Program-made: the position numbers and the translations under genes
The notes under the pieces: generated by a model
Seen by the model: only the letters and a program-made list of their open reading frames with translations
The model's database searches: none
Told to the model about the DNA's origin: nothing
Assembly: GCA_937858165.1 (NCBI GenBank)
Contig: CALLZA010000605.1
Location: 1 to 6,995, forward strand
DNA from: an uncultured Ardenticatenia bacterium
GTDB taxonomy: Bacteria > Chloroflexota > Anaerolineae > Promineifilales > Promineifilaceae
Length of the DNA stretch: 6,995 nucleotides
Direction of reading: 5' to 3'
Shown: positions 1 through 4,380 of the stretch, one piece after another
How positions within the stretch are numbered: position 1 is the stretch's first letter
How the letters are laid out: each line of letters begins with the position of its first letter

Positions 1-2413
1 GGGGGGCGTAGGGGATGACCATCGCCACCGGCAGGAAGATCGGCGCGGCCACGACACTTGCCAGCTCGCCGGCGAACAGGGCATAGACGCCCGGCGCATC
101 GGTGTAGGCCACGGCCAACTCGTTGACGACATTCCCCTGCGTCGGCAGCGGACGCCAGGCGGCACCGTTCCATTGGGCCACCCGTACATCGGCCGCACTG
201 ACTTCCAGGGCCTCCAGGTCGGCCGCGCTGAAGCCCACTTCGAGTTGCAGCGGCGCATTAAAGGCCGTCACTGGGCCGCCGCCCGTTCGCGTGGCCCGCA
301 GTGCGAACGGCCGTCCCACCAGCTTCGCCGGTTCGCCGCTGCGCAGCGCCCCACCCTGCACCGGCAGCCCCGCCGGCACGTCATGGCTGAGAGTCACCGT
401 CGCCGCCGAATCAATCGCGCCGAAGGGCAGGAAGACAGAGGCATCGCCGGACGGTGTGGCCGCCCAACCGCCACTGGCCGGGTCATAGTCAACGGTCGCC
501 GCCAGATTGGGATTAAAGGTATACTCCTTGGAGATACCGGCGTCGGGAAAGAGCGAGGCGAAGAGGCGCGCCGGGTCGGCGTAGAGGTCGCCCTGATAAG
601 TAGTGGCGGTCGCTGCCCGGTCGCCCACGGGCGGTAGCCAGGTGTCCAGCGCCCAAGGCGTGCTGGCCTTGTTCTCACCCCAATCATCGCCCAGGAAGTT
701 GCGCTGGTTGGGCGTGAAGGCGGCATTGCCGTCGGCCGTGCCGATGATGGCGCGCAGTTCGTTGGAGTGGATCAGATCGTAGAGGACTTCACTATCAGTG
801 TGAGATTGAGGGACCTCGGCCGCGCCGCCATAGCGGTAGGTGATGCCGTCCCCGCCGGGGAAATCAGGCCCATCGTTTTCATGCACGCAGTACACCGCGT
901 GGGCCATGCGATCTGCCCTCACCTTGGTCGGCGCGCCGCCCAGGAGAGTCCAGGCACACGGGTCGGGAGGGTAGAAGTGTCGCCGGTTCACCATGAAGTC
1001 AACCGCACCGGTGAGCCGATTGACAGCGATGGCAAACCCTTCCATGTCGTTTTCGTGGCACAACGCTTCGGTCGCCCCTTCGCCGCCCGTGATGCAGAGG
1101 AAATCCACGCCCAGGGGTAATAACTCGCCCCAATCGCGCGGATAGAATAGATAGAACTTTAGGAAATGATGGGTTAGCGAAGACGCACCATCCCAGTAGA
1201 CGTAAGCCGGTTGGGGCATGCTGGCGACGTTTAACCAATTGTCTCGTCCATTCCAGTTACCGTCAAAGTCGGCGCGGGTGATGAAATCCGATGTGGTGCC
1301 GCGGCCGTCCGTATCCTGATAGATGTCCGGTGCATGTTGTTCGGCCAGCTCGATCAGGGTGCTCGACTCCGAAGGTTGCAGTCGCGGCGACATGTTGGCG
1401 CAACCCTCACCCAGAGTCTTGAAGGTCGTGAATGGCGTGTAGCCGGCGTGCCGCACGCTGAGGCTATATGTGCCAGGCGTCAGGTTGTTCAGAATGTAGT
1501 CGCCCTCGGCGTCGGTTGTGGTGGTGCGCTCCGCCTTCGTGGTCTGATGGATGGCCGTGACCGTAGCGCCGACGAGTAACCCGCCGCTAGCCGTCCGCAC
1601 CCGCCCGCTGATACAGGTTCCCGCCGCCGTCGGATCGCCAAACCAGACGTAGAACGTCACGCTGCGGCTGGCGTTGGGGGCCATGCTGCCGAAGTTGAAC
1701 TGCTTGGCCACGGCCGGGTCGCCGGGGCCATAGGAGTTGCGCCCCGACAGATTGCCGTCATCCCAATCTTGATAGATCTGCGTGTAGTAGAAATCAACGC
1801 TGTGCTGGTCTGAGCGCGGCACGCTGACGACAATGTTGCGAAAGTAATCGTCATCCCGCACACCAATGTAGTCGGTGGTCGAATCGTACCAGCCAGAGTC
1901 ATCGCTGTGGTCACCGGTGCGCGGGATGTCGAAGTCAATAGCCTGGAAGAAGCGCACGTCCTGAATCGTCGCGCCGGTCTTGTTGGCAATCTGGTAGTCA
2001 ATCCGAAAGTAGCGTGCGTCGCCGGGCGGCATCGTCACCGTGCGCGTGACCCGAAACAGGCTGCTGCTGGTCACACCGCGGACGCTGCCCGCCCCGCCGC
2101 CGGGATTGACGAACGATTGCTCCACTGCCAGCTCCGGCGACTCAGCAATGCCCGATGCGGGCGTGTAGAGCGCGTACTGTTCGCGGAAGTTGCTCTCTCC
2201 CCAGGCACCGGGCGCATACTGGTACTCCCAAACCCGCGATTCCCGTTCATTAATGTAGATGCGCAACAGGTTATTGCTCAGGAAAGCCTCGGCCTCAGCG
2301 TGGCGAGGCTCAGGTTTTTCCGGCTGTGATAGGGCCGCCGGCGGAATCATGACCGCCGTGGTCAGCAAGCAGAATAGGAGTACGAAGAGAGGCAGGGGGC
2401 GAAACCTGAACAT
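1..2413 (-). CDS. Large secreted multidomain protein with carboxypeptidase-regulatory-like domain and HEND-motif domain (3' end outside window)
   Basis: Reading the minus strand from the ATG at 2413-2411 gives 804 codons without a stop, running off the left edge. AAGGAGGG at 2426-2419 lies about 5 nt upstream and fixes the start. Residues 1-29 are a signal peptide (basic MFRFR, then a Leu/Phe-rich core, likely cut near ALS/Q). Residues about 45-262 are beta-rich, with an Asp-rich stretch (RTGDHSDDSGWYDS), and were not recognised. Residues about 267-347 look like a carboxypeptidase-regulatory-like beta-sandwich (SGRV, GATVTA, DAEGDYILNNLTPGTYSL). Residues about 355-620 form a domain with HENDMEG (H453-G459) and a second HEND at 511-514. 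These faintly recall the HEGDWE-type motif of Vps62/DUF946-like proteins, a weak match. Residues 625-804 are beta-rich and end in a hydrophobic stretch (785-804) containing FLPV. Cysteines outside the signal peptide come as 267/338 and 440/452/486/509, fitting disulfides in an exported protein. Function unknown; a surface or secreted enzyme or adhesin is possible. The gene itself is secure, the domain naming less so. Confidence 0.88.
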   Translation of the reverse strand, partial: MFRFRPLPLFVLLFCLLTTAVMIPPAALSQPEKPEPRHAEAEAFLSNNLLRIYINERESRVWEYQYAPGAWGESNFREQYALYTPASGIAESPELAVEQSFVNPGGGAGSVRGVTSSSLFRVTRTVTMPPGDARYFRIDYQIANKTGATIQDVRFFQAIDFDIPRTGDHSDDSGWYDSTTDYIGVRDDDYFRNIVVSVPRSDQHSVDFYYTQIYQDWDDGNLSGRNSYGPGDPAVAKQFNFGSMAPNASRSVTFYVWFGDPTAAGTCISGRVRTASGGLLVGATVTAIHQTTKAERTTTTDAEGDYILNNLTPGTYSLSVRHAGYTPFTTFKTLGEGCANMSPRLQPSESSTLIELAEQHAPDIYQDTDGRGTTSDFITRADFDGNWNGRDNWLNVASMPQPAYVYWDGASSLTHHFLKFYLFYPRDWGELLPLGVDFLCITGGEGATEALCHENDMEGFAIAVNRLTGAVDFMVNRRHFYPPDPCAWTLLGGAPTKVRADRMAHAVYCVHENDGPDFPGGDGITYRYGGAAEVPQSHTDSEVLYDLIHSNELRAIIGTADGNAAFTPNQRNFLGDDWGENKASTPWALDTWLPPVGDRAATATTYQGDLYADPARLFASLFPDAGISKEYTFNPNLAATVDYDPASGGWAATPSGDASVFLPFGAIDSAATVTLSHDVPAGLPVQGGALRSGEPAKLVGRPFALRATRTGGGPVTAFNAPLQLEVGFSAADLEALEVSAADVRVAQWNGAAWRPLPTQGNVVNELAVAYTDAPGVYALFAGELASVVAAPIFLPVAMVIPYAP

Positions 2414-2465
2414 GACGTCCCTCCTTGGTGGACAACTAACCGGTTCACAGCGACAAGGTATCGCC

Positions 2466-2494
2466 TCTATAGTGTAGATTGCTACCCGGCTCAA
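2466..2494 (-). promoter_or_regulatory. Candidate sigma-70-type promoter of the minus-strand secreted-protein gene
   Basis: On the minus strand TTGAGC (2494-2489) is followed after exactly 17 nt by TATAGA (2471-2466). Each hexamer matches 4 of 6 consensus bases, and the spacing is optimal. Transcription would start near 2459, giving a leader of about 45 nt that includes the strong Shine-Dalgarno. Position and spacing are persuasive, but partial hexamers of this quality also occur by chance. Confidence 0.4.
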
Positions 2495-2498
2495 AGAT

Positions 2499-2514
2499 AG
2501 TGATGAATGTCACT
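2499..2514. promoter_or_regulatory. CRP/FNR-family-like inverted repeat AGTGA-N6-TCACT
   Basis: AGTGA and TCACT form perfect 5-bp arms around the 6-nt spacer TGAATG. The core GTGA-N6-TCAC is the same as that of the CRP-family consensus TGTGA-N6-TCACA; only the outermost base of each arm differs. It lies just upstream of the candidate -35 of the minus gene, centred about 47 bp from the predicted start of transcription, a plausible activator position. Binding by a CRP/FNR-type regulator is inferred from the pattern only. Confidence 0.35.
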
Positions 2515-2580
2515 TGTTGGCGCACCTCTTCCATAATGGCAATGGCGACCCTACCCCTGGCCACGCCCTCGCCGACCGCG

Positions 2581-2651
2581 ACTCCCCACACTCATCCACC
2601 CCTAACCCCCCCATTACACTTTTTTTACCATTCCCACCCATACTTCCAACT
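2581..2651 (+). other. G-free C-rich tract, possible Rho-loading (rut-like) or G-quadruplex-forming sequence
   Basis: Seventy-one consecutive plus-strand bases contain no G, in a genome whose coding regions are GC-rich on both strands. The tract includes C7 at 2606-2612 and T7 at 2620-2626. If transcribed as part of the protease leader it would be unstructured C-rich RNA, which is what Rho prefers. On the minus strand it gives runs GGGTGGG, G7, GGGG and GGGG, which could support a G-quadruplex although one loop would be long. Composition is directly seen; the roles are inference. Confidence 0.45.
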
Positions 2652-2677
2652 GTACCCGCACGGCGGGACGGGAGTAA

Positions 2678-2726
2678 GGAGCCGGCCGGCGTTCATTGTC
2701 AACATCGCCGCCCGCCGGCCGGTTCC
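2678..2726 (+). promoter_or_regulatory. Long inverted repeat upstream of the protease gene
   Basis: GGAGCCGGCCGGCG (2678-2691) pairs with CGCCGGCCGGTTCC (2713-2726): 14 consecutive pairs with one G-U in RNA, around a 21-nt loop. It ends 53 nt before the protease ATG. No T-run follows, so it does not look like an intrinsic terminator. It could be a structured leader element or a DNA operator. TTGTCA at 2696-2701 inside the loop resembles a -35 box, but no -10 follows at proper spacing. Confidence 0.55.
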
Positions 2727-2742
2727 GACAATTTAGTTAACT

Positions 2743-2757
2743 CGACTCACAGAGTCG
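2743..2757 (+). promoter_or_regulatory. Small hairpin just upstream of the protease ribosome binding site
   Basis: CGACTC (2743-2748) and GAGTCG (2752-2757) are a perfect 6-bp inverted repeat with a 3-nt loop ACA. It ends 12 nt before the GGAGG at 2770-2774. In mRNA it would form a short stem next to the ribosome binding site, leaving it accessible; it might stabilise the 5' end or be an operator half-site pair. The role is unproven. Confidence 0.35.
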
Positions 2758-2779
2758 TTCGTTTCTTTCGGAGGTTCTC

Positions 2780-4075
2780 ATGCAACGTCGTTTTTCTGTT
2801 CTGTTCATGATGGTTGCCCTCGTGGCCCTGCTGCTGACGGGTTGCAGCACCATCACCGAGACCGTCGGCCAGGCGGTCAGCGATCAGGTGGCGTCAGTAT
2901 TGCCGACGCTTGCCGCCTCGGCCTCCCTGCCGACCAGTGACGCCGTGCTTCAGCCTGCTTCTCAAGTTGACCCCACTGCGACGGTCGAAGCACCGTTCAC
3001 CGAGGCCGAAGATGCGGCCGCCGAACCGGCTGTTATCGATCCCGTGCCCGTCCAGCAGATGGCGCAGGAGCGCGTCTTCATCGACCTTTACCAGCGCGTC
3101 AACCCGGCTGTCGTCAGCGTCAACCTGACTAGCGGCGGCGGCTCCGGCTTCGTCGTCGACCCCGACGGCTACATCGTCACCAACAACCACGTCATCGCCG
3201 AGGGTGGCCCCATCGTCGTCGGTTTCGCCGACGGCAGCGCCTACGATGCCGAACTCATCGGCGCCGACTCCCAGGCCGACCTGGCCCTGCTGAAGATCGA
3301 CGCCACCGGCCTGACCGCTCTGCCCCTGGGTGACTCCGAAGCGCTCGAAGTCGGCCAACTGGTCGTGGCCATCGGCAGCCCCTTCGGCCTCGACAACACC
3401 ATGACCACCGGCATCGTCTCCGGCCTTAGCCGCTCGCTGCCGGCCGACTCGACCACGCTCGGTTCGTTCTATACCATTCCCAGCGTCATCCAGACCGACG
3501 CGGCCATCAACCCCGGCAACTCCGGCGGCCCGCTGATCACCCTGACCGGTGAGGTCGTGGGCATCAACACGGCCATCGAGTCCCCGGTGCGGGCCAACTC
3601 CGGCGTCGGCTTTGCCGTGCCGTCGAACGTGGTCAAGACGGTCATCACCCAGTTGCGTGAGGGGGGCGAAGTCACCTACCCGTGGCTGGGCATCGCCGGC
3701 GGCACGCTGACATCGGCCATGGCCGAAGAGATGGGTCTCAACAGCGCCACGCGCGGCGTCCTGGTCAGCGACGTGACCGCCGGCGGCCCCGCTGAGGCGG
3801 CCGGCTTGCAGGGCGGCGACGCGCAGACCGGGCTGGGCGGCGACGTGATCACGGCCATTGACGGCCAGACCGTCACCCTGTTCGACGACCTGCTCAGCTA
3901 CATCGTCGTCAACGCCACCGTCGGCCAGACCGTCACCCTGAACATCCTGCGCGACGGCCAGCCGCAAACGCTCACCGTCACCCTGGGTGAGCGCCCCGCG
4001 ACGATCGAGCAGCCGCAGTTGCAGCAAGATGGTTTCGAGGGCTTGCCGGAAGGCTTCCCGACACCGTCCCCGTAA
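2780..4075 (+). CDS. HtrA/DegP-family serine protease, lipoprotein-anchored, one PDZ domain
   Basis: Complete 431-residue protein starting at the ATG at 2780, preceded by GGAGG at 2770-2774 with 5 nt spacing. Residues 1-22 are a lipoprotein signal with lipobox LTGC; Cys22 is the only cysteine in the protein, so lipid attachment is likely. Residues 23-95 are an Ala/Pro/Thr/Glu-rich linker. The trypsin-like domain (about 96-295) has the S1C triad: His137 in TNNHVIA, Asp167 in ADLALLK, Ser248 in NPGNSGGP. The oxyanion region and IGSPFGL (198-204) are also intact. One PDZ domain (about 301-403) includes WLGI, GGPAEAAGL and GGDVITAIDG. HtrA enzymes degrade misfolded exported proteins, with the PDZ domain recognising exposed C-termini or regulating activity. 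A single PDZ and membrane anchoring resemble DegS or the anchored HtrAs of Gram-positives more than soluble two-PDZ DegP. The gene is followed by hairpins, so it is probably monocistronic. The family is certain; a specific symbol (htrA, degP or degS) would be over-precise. Confidence 0.97.
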   Translation: MQRRFSVLFMMVALVALLLTGCSTITETVGQAVSDQVASVLPTLAASASLPTSDAVLQPASQVDPTATVEAPFTEAEDAAAEPAVIDPVPVQQMAQERVFIDLYQRVNPAVVSVNLTSGGGSGFVVDPDGYIVTNNHVIAEGGPIVVGFADGSAYDAELIGADSQADLALLKIDATGLTALPLGDSEALEVGQLVVAIGSPFGLDNTMTTGIVSGLSRSLPADSTTLGSFYTIPSVIQTDAAINPGNSGGPLITLTGEVVGINTAIESPVRANSGVGFAVPSNVVKTVITQLREGGEVTYPWLGIAGGTLTSAMAEEMGLNSATRGVLVSDVTAGGPAEAAGLQGGDAQTGLGGDVITAIDGQTVTLFDDLLSYIVVNATVGQTVTLNILRDGQPQTLTVTLGERPATIEQPQLQQDGFEGLPEGFPTPSP

Positions 4076-4091
4076 CAGTTAACGGTTCAGC

Positions 4092-4121
4092 GAAGCCCCG
4101 CCGCCACCACGGCCGGGCTTC
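4092..4121 (+). terminator. Hairpin after the protease gene, possible terminator
   Basis: GAAGCCCCGCCG (4092-4103) and CGGCCGGGCTTC (4110-4121) form a stem of 7 bp, one C-C mismatch and 4 bp, with loop CCACCA. A T/C-rich but not pure T stretch follows (TTCTCGCTCC). It begins 17 nt after the stop codon. The weak T-tract leaves open whether it terminates transcription or protects the 3' end. Confidence 0.55.
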
Positions 4122-4147
4122 TTCTCGCTCCTCCTATTCTAGACGCT

Positions 4148-4180
4148 AGGGCCTGCCGTGTTCACCGCGGCAGGCCCTTT
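4148..4180 (+). terminator. Second, stronger intrinsic-terminator-like hairpin
   Basis: AGGGCCTGCCG (4148-4158) and CGGCAGGCCCT (4168-4178) are a perfect 11-bp stem around a 9-nt loop, ending in CTTTG. The stem is very stable but the T-run is only three bases, common in GC-rich genomes. Together with the upstream hairpin it would insulate the protease gene from the CotH gene on the plus strand. Confidence 0.7.
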
Positions 4181-4215
4181 GCGTTGGCCCACCCCACACC
4201 TACCAGACCAAGCCC

Positions 4216-4229
4216 CCGGATCGATCCGG
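4216..4229. promoter_or_regulatory. Perfect 14-bp palindrome, candidate operator
   Basis: CCGGATCGATCCGG reads identically on both strands with no central spacer. It sits between the terminator hairpins and the direct repeats, about 150 bp upstream of the CotH start codon. A dimeric repressor could bind such a site; there is no other evidence for this. Confidence 0.3.
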
Positions 4230-4260
4230 TAGAAAACTCACCTCCAGACCCGCAGCCTGA

Positions 4261-4291
4261 GTAAGATTACTGTAAGGTTGGCTGTAAGATT
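4261..4291 (+). promoter_or_regulatory. Three direct repeats TGTAAG(A/G)TT, candidate response-regulator boxes
   Basis: GTAAGATT at 4261, TGTAAGGTT at 4271 and TGTAAGATT at 4283 repeat with steps of 11 and 12 bp between their GTAAG cores. Direct repeats at about one helical turn on the same face of DNA are the usual arrangement for OmpR/PhoB-family winged-helix regulators; the WalR consensus TGTWAH-N5-TGTWAH is similar but its last base excludes the G seen here. They lie 90-120 bp upstream of the CotH ATG, a typical activator position. The repeats are seen directly; the regulator is inferred. Confidence 0.5.
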
Positions 4292-4380
4292 GGCCCGTTA
4301 CCATCAAGTATGGACGATTCGACTCGCGCCACACATTCTCGTGTGCTGCTAGATTGCCACACCTTGTATCGGAGGAAATC

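Larger units (their letters stand above)
2414..2779. other. Divergent intergenic region between secreted-protein gene and protease gene
   Basis: This 366-nt stretch separates two divergent start codons and must hold both promoters. The left third carries the minus gene's Shine-Dalgarno, a candidate -10/-35 and a GTGA-N6-TCAC inverted repeat. The middle is an extreme pyrimidine-rich, G-free tract. The right third has a 14-bp hairpin, a 6-bp hairpin and the protease gene's Shine-Dalgarno. Short reading frames across it on the plus strand lack a ribosome binding site and have low-complexity Pro/Thr/His content, so I see no gene here. I found no convincing sigma-70 promoter for the protease gene. 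Confidence 0.8.
4076..4380. other. Intergenic region between protease gene and CotH-kinase gene
   Basis: These 305 nt contain, in order, two tandem hairpins after the protease stop codon, a perfect 14-bp palindrome, three GTAAG-type direct repeats, a small CACAC/GTGTG hairpin and the Shine-Dalgarno of the next gene. I see no gene in it; a possible minus-strand frame from 4529 to 4200 overlaps the start of the CotH gene and has no supporting features. I found no convincing -10/-35 pair for the CotH gene. Confidence 0.8.

Noticed and set aside
394..2001. Short minus-strand frames at 394-726, 999-1238 and 1657-2001 as evidence of a broken gene
   Set aside because: They are in other frames than the real gene, which reads through from 2413 to the left edge with no stop or frameshift.
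123..2329. Plus-strand open frames of about 80-154 codons across the left region
   Set aside because: The opposite strand has one continuous 804-codon frame with signal peptide, Shine-Dalgarno and domains; the plus-strand frames are low-complexity and overlap each other.
2438..2445. Palindrome AACCGGTT in the leader of the minus-strand gene
   Set aside because: Eight bases is too short to stand out from chance, and no second copy or half-site was seen nearby.
2514..2537. TTGTTG ... CATAAT as a plus-strand promoter for the protease gene
   Set aside because: The spacer is only 12 nt, too short for a sigma-70 promoter.
2479..2810. Two plus-strand small open frames (85 and 98 codons) upstream of the protease
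   Set aside because: They are low-complexity translations of the pyrimidine-rich intergenic tract, lack ribosome binding sites, and one overlaps the protease start.
2894..4027. 377-codon open frame on the minus strand inside the protease gene
   Set aside because: It is exactly antisense to an intact HtrA protease, has Gly/Asp/Val-rich composition typical of the complement of GC-biased codons, and has no ribosome binding site or domain.
4330..4345. CACAC-N6-GTGTG inverted repeat in the CotH leader
   Set aside because: Five-bp arms with a 6-nt loop are weak and expected by chance; noted only as part of the leader description.
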